Assembly: GCA_000155715.1 (NCBI GenBank)
Contig: DS990602.1
Location: 84,165-148,164, forward strand
Origin: a gamma proteobacterium HTCC5015
Lineage (GTDB): Bacteria; Pseudomonadota; Gammaproteobacteria; HTCC5015
Direction: 5' to 3'
DNA: 64,000 nt
Shown here: positions 36,618-45,593 of the stretch, piece after piece
Numbering within the stretch: the first letter of the stretch is position 1
Layout of the letters: the number at the start of each line of letters is the position of its first letter
Made by a program: the position numbers and the translations under genes
The notes under the pieces: model-generated
Seen by the model: the letters and a program-made list of their open reading frames with translations, nothing else
Database searches by the model: none
Told to the model about the DNA's origin: nothing

Positions 36618-38342
36618 ATGTTTACCGTCGATGAACTACTCGATAACCACTATCCGAGTCTACAAAGAAGGCCCCTAATTGGCCCAGCCGCTCGCATGGC
36701 ACTGCGACACTTACTCCACGAAAAAGATTTCGTCGACTTTGCCAAAACTCATCCGCATTTGCGCAGCTTTGAGTTCATCGAGGAAGTGCTTTCCTATTTC
36801 AACTTCAGCTACACCGTCAAGCATCAGCAGCGCGAGAACATTCCCCCCACGGGACGCTTGGTCATGATTTCCAATCATCCCCTAGGCTCTCTCGACGCCC
36901 TCGCCCTGCTCCATCTGGTGGGAGAAATTCGCCGCGATGTGCGCATTGTCGCCAATCAAATGCTGATGCAATTAAACCCTCTGCACGACTTACTGTTGCC
37001 CGTAGATAATATGCGGGGCAACACCCCCGAGGGTCAGCTAAATGCGATCGAGCAACACTTAGACAGCGACGGTGCCGTGATTATCTTTCCAGCGGGCGAG
37101 GTGTCTCGGCTAGGCCCGCGCGGTGTCGCCGATGGCCGCTGGCACACCGGCTTCTTGCGTATGGCTCAGAACACGCACAGCCCCGTACTGCCCATTCACG
37201 CCGACGCTCGCAACTCCGCCCTGTTCTATGGCACCGCCACTCTGTCCAGCACCGCGGCCACGGCACTTCTCGTGCGCGAGATGTTTAAGCAAACGGGCCG
37301 TCAGATTCGATTTACAGTCGGCGAGCGCATACCCTTTCACGCCTACGCCGACATGCCCCTGTCGCTGCGGGAAAAAACCCTGCTATTCAAACGCCACCTC
37401 TACCGGGTTGGGCGCGACAAAAGCGGCGTATTCGCTACCGAGTGCGGCATCGCCCTCCCCGAGCCCAAGTCGGACTTGAAGCGCGAACTCGAAGCCTGCG
37501 AACAAATCGGCGAGACCGCGGATGGCAAAGCCATTTATCTGTATCAACACCACGGCCCTTCGACCATCATGCGAGAAATTGGACGGTTGCGTGAAGTCGC
37601 CTTTCGCGCCGTCGGCGAGGGATCGGGAAAACGCCGCGATATCGACCGCTACGATCAATACTATCGACACCTCGTACTATGGGATCGGGACGAACTGGAG
37701 ATTGTCGGCGCCTACCGCTTAATGCCGACCCAGGAGGCCGTGGAGCAACACGGCCTATCGGGGCTCTACTCAGCCTCGCTATTTCACTTTGACGAACAGA
37801 TGCAACCCTACCTAGAACAGGGGTTAGAACTCGGGCGCAGCTTTGTCCAACCGCGCTACTGGGGCAAGCGAAGCCTAGACTACCTGTGGTATGGCATTGG
37901 CGCCTACCTCAGCCGCCACCCCGACATTCGCTATTTATTTGGCCCTGTCTCTATTACTCAAAATATGCCAGAGATGGGCAAGGATCTGCTGGTGTATTTT
38001 TATCAACTGTATTTTGCTCCCGAGAGCAAAAGCCCCGCTCGGCACCGCCAGCCTTTTCAAGTGCCCGAGAGCAGCCGCTTAGAACTCGAGGCCTTGTTCG
38101 ACGGCCAAGACTACGCCGCAGATTTTAAACGCTTAAAAGCGGTGATGAGCAATATGGGCACCGCCGTACCCACGCTGTACAAACAGTACACCGAACTGTG
38201 TCAGCCCGGCGGCGTCTCCTTTCTCGACTTTGGCATCGACCCCGAGTTTGCCGACTGTATTGATGGCTTGGTTCTGGTTGACTCCCACGCCATTAAACCC
38301 AAGAAATACAAGCGCTATATCGGCAGCCACAGCGACAGCTAG
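36618..38342 (+). CDS. olsF: OlsF-type bifunctional ornithine-lipid acyltransferase
   Basis: 574 residues from the ATG at 36618 (GGGATG upstream); starts at 36600 (TTG) or 36609 are possible. The N-terminal half is a PlsC-like acyltransferase with the HX4D motif NHPLGSLD near residue 90 and FPAGEVSR near 155. The C-terminal half (about 290-574) is an OlsB/GNAT-like domain: YRHLVLWDRDELEIVGAYRLMP, ELGRSFVQPRYWGKRSLDYLW and RYLFGPVSI. This order matches OlsF, which N-acylates ornithine and then O-acylates lyso-ornithine lipid in phosphate-free membrane lipid synthesis. A haemolysin-like acyltransferase of other specificity remains possible. Confidence 0.85.
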   Translation: MFTVDELLDNHYPSLQRRPLIGPAARMALRHLLHEKDFVDFAKTHPHLRSFEFIEEVLSYFNFSYTVKHQQRENIPPTGRLVMISNHPLGSLDALALLHLVGEIRRDVRIVANQMLMQLNPLHDLLLPVDNMRGNTPEGQLNAIEQHLDSDGAVIIFPAGEVSRLGPRGVADGRWHTGFLRMAQNTHSPVLPIHADARNSALFYGTATLSSTAATALLVREMFKQTGRQIRFTVGERIPFHAYADMPLSLREKTLLFKRHLYRVGRDKSGVFATECGIALPEPKSDLKRELEACEQIGETADGKAIYLYQHHGPSTIMREIGRLREVAFRAVGEGSGKRRDIDRYDQYYRHLVLWDRDELEIVGAYRLMPTQEAVEQHGLSGLYSASLFHFDEQMQPYLEQGLELGRSFVQPRYWGKRSLDYLWYGIGAYLSRHPDIRYLFGPVSITQNMPEMGKDLLVYFYQLYFAPESKSPARHRQPFQVPESSRLELEALFDGQDYAADFKRLKAVMSNMGTAVPTLYKQYTELCQPGGVSFLDFGIDPEFADCIDGLVLVDSHAIKPKKYKRYIGSHSDS

Positions 38343-38375
38343 CCGGCCAGCACGTTTAAATACGCTAGCGGGCTG

Positions 38376-39650
38376 CTAGGCCAGCAACATCATTTTTGAT
38401 AAGCGCTCGCCACTGCCACAGCTCATGGTCCAGCCCAGACTGCCGTGGCCCGTATTCAGCCAGAGGTGGGGAATGCGGCTGGGGCCTACATAGGGGCGAT
38501 TGCTCGGCGTCGAAGGCCGCAAACCCGCCCAGTATTCCGTCTGATCGTAAGCGCGGATGTGGGGAAACAAGGTTTTCACTTGCTCTGCCATAGCGGCACA
38601 GCGATGGCGATCGATACGCGGATCATAGCCCACTAACTCGGCCATTCCCGCCACGCGCAGGCGATTGCCCAAGCGAGAAAACACCAGCTTATTTTCATCA
38701 TCGGTTAGGCTCACCGTGGGCGCCATATCGTCCGTGGCAATCGGCACTGTCATGGAATAACCCTTGGCGGGGTAGAGACTCAAATTGATACCCAGCGGTT
38801 TTAATAGCGCCGTCGATGCCGTTCCCAGTGCCACGACCGCATCTCTCGCGCGCACCAAAGCGTAGTCGCCCGTCGGCAAATCGATGTCATCGCGGCGATT
38901 TAAAGCCACTTCAACGCCACCACTCACCGCTCGAACAGACTGGACCTCCGCCTGCATGACAAAGCGCACTCCCATCGACTCACACACACGGCGCATGGCT
39001 CGAGTATAGAGATGGGCATCTCCCGACTCATCATCTGCTGTATAGGTACCGCCAACAATACGCCGCTTCACGGCGGACAGGGCCGGCTCAATATCGAGCA
39101 CTCGATCTGTATCAATCACCTGCCGATTGCAGCCCAAATCCCGCATTAAGTGGGAGACAGACTGGGCCGCCTTAAAGGCGGACTCTGTTCGATAAAAGTG
39201 CACAATGCCCTGCGAGCTTTGATGGTAATCGAGGCCGTGCTCTTGGCGCTGCTGCTTTAACAACTCCCGCGAATGCAAGGCCAGATCGACAATACCAATC
39301 GTATTGCGGCGCGTGCGCGCTGGTGTACATTCCAACAACCATTGCAATAGCCAGCGCCACTGCTGGGCATCTAGACGCGGTCGAAACGACAGGGGCGCCT
39401 GAGAGTCCATCAGCCAACGCAACACTTGCCAGGGTGCTCGGGGGTTGGCCCAAGGCTCCGCGTGACACACCGACACTTGGCCTCCGTTGGCATAGGAAGT
39501 CTCCAGAGCCACCGCCTCTCGGCGATCGATCACCGTGACTTGGCGACCGCGCTTTGCCAACCAATAGGCCGCATTGATACCGACCACGCCTGCGCCGAGA
39601 ACGAGCACATCGTTATCTCGTTCAAGCTGTTGATAGAGGGGATTTGCCAT
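38376..39650 (-). CDS. DadA-like FAD-dependent amino-acid dehydrogenase
   Basis: 424 residues. The dinucleotide motif VLVLGAGVVGINAAYWLAKRG is at about 15-35, and ALETSYANGGQVSVCHAEPWANP is the DadA-type segment; the C-terminus has EYWAGLRPSTPSNRPYVGP and LNTGHGSLGWTMS. These identify the D-amino-acid dehydrogenase small-subunit family, membrane-associated and quinone-linked. Its N-terminus is about 12 residues longer than classical DadA, and no alanine racemase gene is adjacent, so the substrate is left open. Converges with olsF. Confidence 0.87.
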   Translation of the reverse strand: MANPLYQQLERDNDVLVLGAGVVGINAAYWLAKRGRQVTVIDRREAVALETSYANGGQVSVCHAEPWANPRAPWQVLRWLMDSQAPLSFRPRLDAQQWRWLLQWLLECTPARTRRNTIGIVDLALHSRELLKQQRQEHGLDYHQSSQGIVHFYRTESAFKAAQSVSHLMRDLGCNRQVIDTDRVLDIEPALSAVKRRIVGGTYTADDESGDAHLYTRAMRRVCESMGVRFVMQAEVQSVRAVSGGVEVALNRRDDIDLPTGDYALVRARDAVVALGTASTALLKPLGINLSLYPAKGYSMTVPIATDDMAPTVSLTDDENKLVFSRLGNRLRVAGMAELVGYDPRIDRHRCAAMAEQVKTLFPHIRAYDQTEYWAGLRPSTPSNRPYVGPSRIPHLWLNTGHGSLGWTMSCGSGERLSKMMLLA

Positions 39651-39754
39651 GGCGCAATTTTAAAGTGCTCACTCGATAAATGCGAACACAGAGAGGTCAT
39701 TACTCATGGCGAATGAGCCAAAGAGGCTCCCGGTGGGAACCCCCTTAAATCGCA

Positions 39755-42052
39755 TCAAGGCTTGCGATCCACGAGTAGAAGCAGAACGGGCAAGAGCAAG
39801 AAATCGAAAACGAGAGCCAGGGCAATTGTCATCGCCGTCATCGTCCCCATCGAAGCATTGGGCTCGTAGTGCGACAACATAAAAGCCGAGAAACCCGCCA
39901 CTAGGACAATAGACGTTACCCAGAGCGCCGTACCCACCGTCGAGAAGGCATAGCGAACACTGTCGGGGGGATTGAGTCCCCGCTCGCGTCGAGCGCGCAA
40001 GTATTTACTCAACAAGTGCACGGTATCGTCGACCACGATCCCCATGGTCATTCCCAAAACAATGGCCAGAGACAGTCCCACGCGACCCACCAGAAGCCCC
40101 CAAATCCCGAAGGCCACAATGGCGGGCAACAAGTTGGGCACCAAACTAATTAAGCCCAATTTAAGCGAGCGCAAGGCAAAAATGAGGACGGCGGAGATGC
40201 CGATCAGAGCCAGCACCGCCCCCGTCACCAGGCTCATCACGTTTTCCTGACCGAGGCGAGCAAACATATAGGGCGCCGCGCCCACTTCCACTTCAATGTT
40301 CTCGGGTTTGTTCTCCGACAGCCAAGCCTCAATGCGCGCTTTTATCGACATCACCGTTTGCGTGGAAGAGATGTGCATATTGGCCAAAACCCGCGTACCA
40401 CTTTTATCGATATTGATTTGATTGGTGAGGTCCAATCCATAGGGCAACGACATTTCGTACAGTAGCAAGTACTGCGCGGCTAAGGGCTGGGATTCGGGAA
40501 TGCGATAGTAGCCCTCATCCCCCGCGTGCATACTTTGATTGAGTTGCTTGATCGTATCGCTATACGTGCTGACAAAACCGATCTCTGGTTGCGTGCGCAG
40601 CCAATCGCTAAAGGATTCGACAAACCGCAGGTAATCGGGATGGCTAATACCATTGCTATTGGGTGTGTTAAAGACAAAGTTGAGCGGAAAAATGCCCGTG
40701 AGCTTTTCGTCGGTATAGTCCGCGTCTTGGCGAAATTCAATGGTTTCGTCAAAGTAGTGGGCGTAGGTGTCATCCAAGCGGTTTTGCAATGCAAAGCTGC
40801 CCAATGTCGCAGCAAGCGCAATCATAACGACGGTCAGCACATAGCGGTGGCGAATGACGACATTGGCAAAGCTCACCATGCGGCCACTGGTGTGATCTCG
40901 CGTGGGATGCGGTTTGAGCGGAATCAGCTGTGCCATGGCCGGCACGACAGTAATGCTGTAAATCCACGAGAAAATCACCCCAACGGCAACGATATTGCCC
41001 AGTTCTCTGAAGGGGGGCGAGTCGCTGAAGTTCATGCTCAAAAAGCCCATGAAGGTCGTCAGCGAGGTGATCAATACCGGCGAGGAATTGATGCGCATGG
41101 ATTCTCCCATGGCGCGCGTTCGCTCTTGTGGCGAGCGATTTTGAAGCTCCGACAAATACGTCACCAGGATGTGCACGCAGTGCGCCACCGCCAAGGTCAA
41201 AATCATCAGAGGTGACCCCATCGTTGGCGGGGAAAACTTCAAGCCCATCCATGCAAACACACCGAGTGCCGACACAATCGACAAAGCAATCACCACAGTC
41301 GTCATCACACTGGCAAAAAAGCTGCGCATAAACAACCAGAGGCCAAAGAACACCGCCGCGAACAAAATCGGCATAATCAACTGAGTGTCGTCTTGGGCCA
41401 CGCTGGAAAAGTAACTGTTCATCACCAACACACCCGTCAAGCGCATGTCCATTGATGTGAAGCGGGCTTCGTATTGTTCGGCCAAATCGTTGGCGTAGTC
41501 GATTACCTCAGCGGTTTCGCCGATGCGATCCTCCCCCGGTAGATGAAAGGTCACATTCACGCTGGTTACGGGGTTTTCATCCGACACGATGTAGTTCACC
41601 AAGCGCGGCTCACCCAAGGCAATATCGCGAACGCGTTGACTCTCCTGCTCGCTCAAAAGCGGCGCGTCCCTGACTAAATCCTCCACGACCAATTCGTCGC
41701 CGTCGGCGTGGATGTGCTGAAAGTTGCTCATGGAGTCGACGCGTGTGGCATAGGGCATTTGCCACGCTTGCTCGGTCAACCACTCCACCGATGCCAGTGC
41801 CTCACTGGAAAAAACATCACCCTCTTCCGCCGTGAGAATGAACATGACATTCTCATTGCGGGTAAAGTCGTCCTCAATTTTCTCAATGGCCAGTAGCGGC
41901 TCGAAATCCTTATCGAAATAGAGCTTATAGCTGTTGTTGACCGTGAAATTTTTTAGCCCGGCCCCCGTCACGGCCGCCAGCGCCAAGGCCAGCACAATCA
42001 CCAGCCATGGGTGGCGGCTGATCCAATGAGTAAATCGGACAGAGTGACTCAT
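39755..42052 (-). CDS. RND/MMPL-family exporter
   Basis: 765-residue inner-membrane transporter with the 12-helix, two-loop RND plan: one N-terminal helix (about 15-33), a large periplasmic domain, five helices around 230-365, then the same again with a helix near 405, a second loop, and five helices around 620-760. The permease core SPPTMGSPLMILTLAVAHCVHILVTYLSE and GMTMGIVVDDTVHLLSKYLRAR carries the usual Asp pair. It resembles the MMPL group that moves lipids or hydrophobic compounds rather than AcrB. No adaptor or outer-membrane gene is adjacent. Divergent TetR gene and twin operators suggest inducible expression. Confidence 0.9.
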   Translation of the reverse strand: MSHSVRFTHWISRHPWLVIVLALALAAVTGAGLKNFTVNNSYKLYFDKDFEPLLAIEKIEDDFTRNENVMFILTAEEGDVFSSEALASVEWLTEQAWQMPYATRVDSMSNFQHIHADGDELVVEDLVRDAPLLSEQESQRVRDIALGEPRLVNYIVSDENPVTSVNVTFHLPGEDRIGETAEVIDYANDLAEQYEARFTSMDMRLTGVLVMNSYFSSVAQDDTQLIMPILFAAVFFGLWLFMRSFFASVMTTVVIALSIVSALGVFAWMGLKFSPPTMGSPLMILTLAVAHCVHILVTYLSELQNRSPQERTRAMGESMRINSSPVLITSLTTFMGFLSMNFSDSPPFRELGNIVAVGVIFSWIYSITVVPAMAQLIPLKPHPTRDHTSGRMVSFANVVIRHRYVLTVVMIALAATLGSFALQNRLDDTYAHYFDETIEFRQDADYTDEKLTGIFPLNFVFNTPNSNGISHPDYLRFVESFSDWLRTQPEIGFVSTYSDTIKQLNQSMHAGDEGYYRIPESQPLAAQYLLLYEMSLPYGLDLTNQINIDKSGTRVLANMHISSTQTVMSIKARIEAWLSENKPENIEVEVGAAPYMFARLGQENVMSLVTGAVLALIGISAVLIFALRSLKLGLISLVPNLLPAIVAFGIWGLLVGRVGLSLAIVLGMTMGIVVDDTVHLLSKYLRARRERGLNPPDSVRYAFSTVGTALWVTSIVLVAGFSAFMLSHYEPNASMGTMTAMTIALALVFDFLLLPVLLLLVDRKP

Positions 42053-42126
42053 AGTGAAAAATCCCTTGATATCGTTTGTTATCGATTGATTGCCTGTGAT
42101 GGGGCGCTATACTGTGACGACCCGAG

Positions 42127-42166
42127 CATACCGATTGGTATGGCGCTCAACATACCGCTTGGTATG
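42127..42166. promoter_or_regulatory. Twin palindromic operators between exporter and TetR genes
   Basis: Two 16-bp perfect-arm palindromes, CATACCGATTGGTATG at 42127-42142 and CATACCGCTTGGTATG at 42151-42166, are spaced 24 bp centre to centre. They lie 75-114 bp from the exporter start and 40-79 bp from the TetR start. Symmetry and position make them the likely binding sites of the adjacent TetR repressor. Confidence 0.82.
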
Positions 42167-42205
42167 TTTGTAAAATTGCATAAACTGGCTAAGCTGAATT
42201 TTTCT

Positions 42206-42826
42206 ATGGCACATTCTGTTACCTCAATTCGTACCAAGAACTCAGACAGCACACGCACACTGCTCCTCAACGCTGCGCTCGAAGAAATTCAGGAGCACGG
42301 CTTTCAAGCGGCGAGCCTCGAGCAAATCCTCAGTCGCACCGGTCTGACGAAAGGTGCGCTCTACCACCATTTTAAAAACAAACGCGAACTCGGTTACTCC
42401 GTTGTCGACGAGCTCATTCGACAAGACATCGAGACTCATTGGATCGAACCACTGGCCGCCACCAGCGACCCCATCGACACGCTGACACAACTGATGATGC
42501 AAGCGCGGGAAGACGTGGTTCAGTGCCAAAGCTTTGGCTGTCCCTTAATCAATTTGGGGCAAGAGATGTCCAATCTCGACGAAGGCTTTAGAGAGCGAAT
42601 TGAAGCCATCTACACACTGTGGATGGAGAGCATCAGCTCGGCACTACTGCGCGGCCAATACGAGGGCAAGGTCAAACGCCATGTCGCCCCCGATCAGGTC
42701 GCCAGTTTTTTCGTCGCTGCCGCCGAGGGCATACTCGCTGTCGGCAAAGTCATGCGCAGCCATGAAGTCACCATGAACAGCGCCTTTGCCGTACTGCAAT
42801 ATCTCAACAGCCTGCGCCAGTCCTAG
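42206..42826 (+). CDS. TetR-family repressor
   Basis: 206 residues from the ATG at 42206; the longer frame back to 42011 would run through the operators and the exporter gene. The HTH is SLEQILSRTGLTKGALYHHFKNKRELG near residues 34-55, preceded by TRTLLLNAALEEIQEHGF. The C-terminal ligand domain contains CQSFGCPLINLGQEMS, a two-cysteine segment common in aldehyde- or electrophile-sensing members. It probably represses itself and the divergent exporter through the palindromes at 42127-42166. Confidence 0.9.
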   Translation: MAHSVTSIRTKNSDSTRTLLLNAALEEIQEHGFQAASLEQILSRTGLTKGALYHHFKNKRELGYSVVDELIRQDIETHWIEPLAATSDPIDTLTQLMMQAREDVVQCQSFGCPLINLGQEMSNLDEGFRERIEAIYTLWMESISSALLRGQYEGKVKRHVAPDQVASFFVAAAEGILAVGKVMRSHEVTMNSAFAVLQYLNSLRQS

Positions 42827-42915
42827 CCACGCTTTCAACCCGTGAGAGCATCAGGTAGAGTAATACCTTCGAACTATTGTCTATTTACACTTCATTACAG
42901 AAGACTATAAGCCGT

Positions 42916-43839
42916 ATGAACATTCGGGATCTGCAATACCTCATGGCGCTGGCCGAGCACCAACACTTTGGTCGAGCCGCTGACGCCTGTCATGTCAGCC
43001 AGCCCACCTTGAGCACGCAAATCAAAAAACTCGAAGGTGAACTCAATGTCACGCTGGTCGAGCGCGACAACAAAAAGGTGATGCTCACGGAAGTGGGAAA
43101 CGCCGTTGTCGAGCGCACCGCTGATATTTTGCGAGGGGTTGATGAAATCCGCGACATCGCACTGCAAGCATCAGACCCCGAGTCAGGCCGCCTCGCCTTG
43201 GGACTGATCCCCACGATCGGGCCCTACTTGCTCCCCTACGCCATGCGCGCCATTAAAAAGCGCTTCCCCGATTTGCGTATTTATCTTTACGAAGCTCAAA
43301 CTGCCGACTTGGTCGACATGCTTAAAAGCGGCAAGATTGATGCGGCCATCATGGCCTTGCCCGTCGACGACGACCGTATCGATAACATCCCCATTTACAA
43401 TGAGGCCTTTCTCGCCGCGCTGCCCTTTAATCACCCTCTGGCGGACCGAAGCCTCCTCAACCCCAGCGAACTGAAAGATTCGGAAATGATGCTGCTGGAA
43501 GATGGCCACTGCCTACGCGATCAGGCGCTCGAAGTTTGTCAGAACATGGGCGCCAGTGAGATGAGTGGTTTTCGAGCTACTTCGCTAGAAACCCTAAGAC
43601 AAATGGTCGCCAGCGGTGCGGGCGTTACTTTGATGCCCACGCTCGCGGCTGAAACCAACCAAATTGAAGGCAGCGATGTGGCCATCGTCCCCTTCGAAGA
43701 GCCTCAACCCCAGCGCCAAGTAGGCATTTTCTTCCGCCCGTCCAGCCCGCGCAAAGCGCTGTTCAAAGAGCTCGGCCAAGCAATCGCCGAACGCCTGCCC
43801 AAAGGGCTTAAAAATCATTTGAGCTTAATCGAGAACTAA
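42916..43839 (+). CDS. oxyR: Hydrogen peroxide sensor OxyR (LysR family)
   Basis: 307 residues from the ATG at 42916 (MNIRDLQYLMALAEHQHFG, the standard OxyR start). LysR HTH at about 1-60 with AADACHVSQPTLSTQIKKLEG. The regulatory domain contains LLEDGHCLRDQALEVC, the diagnostic redox pair (Cys199 and Cys208 in E. coli numbering), followed by GFRATSLETLRQMVASG. It senses peroxide by disulfide formation and activates antioxidant genes. No katG or ahp gene lies in the window. It is followed 7 bp later by a thioesterase gene. Confidence 0.96.
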   Translation: MNIRDLQYLMALAEHQHFGRAADACHVSQPTLSTQIKKLEGELNVTLVERDNKKVMLTEVGNAVVERTADILRGVDEIRDIALQASDPESGRLALGLIPTIGPYLLPYAMRAIKKRFPDLRIYLYEAQTADLVDMLKSGKIDAAIMALPVDDDRIDNIPIYNEAFLAALPFNHPLADRSLLNPSELKDSEMMLLEDGHCLRDQALEVCQNMGASEMSGFRATSLETLRQMVASGAGVTLMPTLAAETNQIEGSDVAIVPFEEPQPQRQVGIFFRPSSPRKALFKELGQAIAERLPKGLKNHLSLIEN

Positions 43840-43846
43840 TGCCGTT

Positions 43847-44263
43847 ATGAGCAACGCCACCGTACTGTTTGAATACCCGCTTGAAATCCGTTGGGGCGAT
43901 ATGGACGCCCTAGGCCACGTTAACAACGTGATCTATTTTCGCTACTTCGAGCAGACCCGCGCTGCTTGGCTCGCCAGTATTGGTGAAGAGGGCACCATCA
44001 ACAGTGCCGATCAAGGCCCGCTGATTATTACCGCCGATGCCACCTACCTAAAACCCGTGGTTTACCCCGCTCAACTGCTGATCCGCATGCTCGGCGAAGC
44101 CCCAGGCCGCAGTAGCTTTGTCGTGCGCTACGAAATTTTTAAGCGTGACGACCCCGAAACGATATACACCACGGGCTCCACCAAAATCGTCTGGGCCGAT
44201 CAAAAAGCGGGCAAATCCATTCCCGTCCCCGACCACATTCGCGCCCTGCTGCCCAAGGCTTAA
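43847..44263 (+). CDS. Hot-dog-fold acyl-CoA thioesterase (4HBT family)
   Basis: 138 residues. The N-terminal IRWGDMDALGHVNNVIYFRYFEQTRAAWL carries the catalytic-region Asp of 4-hydroxybenzoyl-CoA thioesterase-like enzymes. The remaining strands (ADATYLKPVVYPAQLLIRM, SSFVVRYEIF) fit a single hot-dog domain. It likely hydrolyses fatty or aromatic acyl-CoA. It starts 7 bp after oxyR and is probably cotranscribed; the pairing is common in pseudomonad-type genomes but its meaning is unclear. Confidence 0.9.
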   Translation: MSNATVLFEYPLEIRWGDMDALGHVNNVIYFRYFEQTRAAWLASIGEEGTINSADQGPLIITADATYLKPVVYPAQLLIRMLGEAPGRSSFVVRYEIFKRDDPETIYTTGSTKIVWADQKAGKSIPVPDHIRALLPKA

Positions 44264-44530
44264 CTATATTGCCGTCATTCCAAACTTGATTTGGAATCTC
44301 CAAAGCGGAGACTCATCAGAAAGATCCTGAATCAAGTTCAGGATGACGAAGACTTTGAGAACTCGGTGTTCTCTGTGAACTTTTATGCCCTTTAGGGTGT
44401 TTATGCCCTTTAGGGTGTTTATGCCCTTTAGGGTGTTTATGCCCTTTAGGGTGTTTATGCCCTTTAGGGTGCTGTGGCCACGGTGTTACCCCCCAAGCCC
44501 ATTCGACTCGGGGGCAGGCCTCCTGCATAG
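44264..44530. repeat. Dispersed repeat copy with REP-like hairpins
   Basis: Bases from about 44270 carry the family 'gccgtcattccaaacttgatttggaatctcc' seen again at 47.2 and 50.6 kb. Next come an 'atcctgaatcaagttcaggat' hairpin (around 44324-44344), the phrase 'gaactcggtgttctctgtgaac', and a tandem array. No gene is supported; the only open frame simply translates the array. Confidence 0.7.
44382..44471. repeat. 18-bp tandem repeat, five perfect copies
   Basis: The unit TTTATGCCCTTTAGGGTG is repeated five times without change (44382-44471). Each unit contains the palindrome CCCTTTAGGG or a close form, so the array can form serial hairpins. A single inverted unit sits at 50445-50462 in a related repeat, suggesting copy-number variation. 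Confidence 0.95.
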
Positions 44531-44612
44531 TTATTTGTAGGCACCATTCACACTCAAATCACAGAGCACGGTTAAGCTACCGCCACGAGTAAAGAAAGTG
44601 ATTAAATCCGTC

Positions 44613-45593
44613 ATGAAGCGCGCAAAAACACAACAAGGCGAGAAGATTCCCGTGGGTATCAGCCAGTGCTTGCTGGGCGACAAAGTGCGCTACAACGGCG
44701 AGCACAAACGCTCAAACTTTTGCACCGAGGTACTCAGTCAGTATTTTGACTTTGAGAGCTACTGCCCCGAGGTGGCAATTGGCATGGGGATTCCACGCAA
44801 ACCCATTCGCCTCGTACAAACCGCCGTCAGCGACGATCACCCCATCGAAGCCCTCGGCGTCGACGACCCCAGCCTCAATCCCAGTTCGGCACTGCGCGAC
44901 TACGCACATAAAACGACGAAGGCCCTAGATCATCTGCGCGGCTACATCCTGATGCAAAAGTCCCCCAGCTGCGGCATGGAACGCGTCACCGTCTATCACC
45001 CCAACGGCAACCCGCTACACCACAAGGGCGTCGGTCTTTATGCGGAAGTTTTGCAAAACGAATGTCCGCTGCTACCGATTGAAGAAGCGGGGCGGCTCAA
45101 TGACCCCGGCTTGCGCGAAAATTTCATCGCCCGAGTGTACGCCTACGATCGCTGGAAAAATCTCGAGGACTCACTGACACCAAAAGCGCTATTGGATTTT
45201 TACTCCGACTACAAATACCTCATCATGGCCCACGACTCTCAGGCCTACCACAGCATCGGTAATTTGCTGTCGAATATGAAAGCGCGGCCACTGAATGACA
45301 TTGCACACGATTTCATTCACTTGTTAATGGACACATTAAAAAAACCGGCCACGCGCAAAACCAACACCAATGTGTTGATGCACATTCAAGGCTATTTTAA
45401 AAAATCTTTGAACAGCGATGAAAAGCAAGAGCTATCGCAGGTCATTGACCAGTATCGGGTGGGCTCGATCCCTTTGATTGCACCGGTCATTTTGCTACAG
45501 CACTTGCTGCGCAAACATCCCAATGATTACTTAGAGCGGCAGGCCTTTTTACGCCCCTATCCAGAAGCACTCGGGTTACGCAATGCCGTCTAA
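44613..45593 (+). CDS. TudS-type (DUF523) and DUF1722 fusion, YbgA-like
   Basis: 326 residues from the ATG at 44613 (GTG at 44598 possible). The N-terminal DUF523 domain (about 10-155) keeps the three-Cys pattern for an iron-sulfur cluster: SQCLLGDKVRYNG, ESYCPEVAIGMGIPR and KSPSCGMERV. DUF523 includes the thiouracil desulfidase TudS. The C-terminal DUF1722 (about 185-320) includes YKYLIMAHDSQAYHSIGNL and LL..RKHPNDYLERQAFL. E. coli YbgA also precedes phr; here the two genes overlap by 11 bp. A role in removing thio-nucleobases or in repair-linked metabolism is inferred. Confidence 0.87.
   Translation: MKRAKTQQGEKIPVGISQCLLGDKVRYNGEHKRSNFCTEVLSQYFDFESYCPEVAIGMGIPRKPIRLVQTAVSDDHPIEALGVDDPSLNPSSALRDYAHKTTKALDHLRGYILMQKSPSCGMERVTVYHPNGNPLHHKGVGLYAEVLQNECPLLPIEEAGRLNDPGLRENFIARVYAYDRWKNLEDSLTPKALLDFYSDYKYLIMAHDSQAYHSIGNLLSNMKARPLNDIAHDFIHLLMDTLKKPATRKTNTNVLMHIQGYFKKSLNSDEKQELSQVIDQYRVGSIPLIAPVILLQHLLRKHPNDYLERQAFLRPYPEALGLRNAV

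Noticed and set aside
42011..42205. Upstream extension of the TetR frame
   Set aside because: It would pass through the twin operators and overlap the divergent exporter gene; the canonical TetR start lies at 42206.
44382..44471. Possible CRISPR array
   Set aside because: Units are directly adjacent with no spacers, and no cas genes are present.
44316..44528. Minus-strand open frame encoding repeated HPKGHK units
   Set aside because: It is only the translation of the 18-bp tandem array and flanking repeat, with no ribosome site and a tail typical of translated dispersed repeats.
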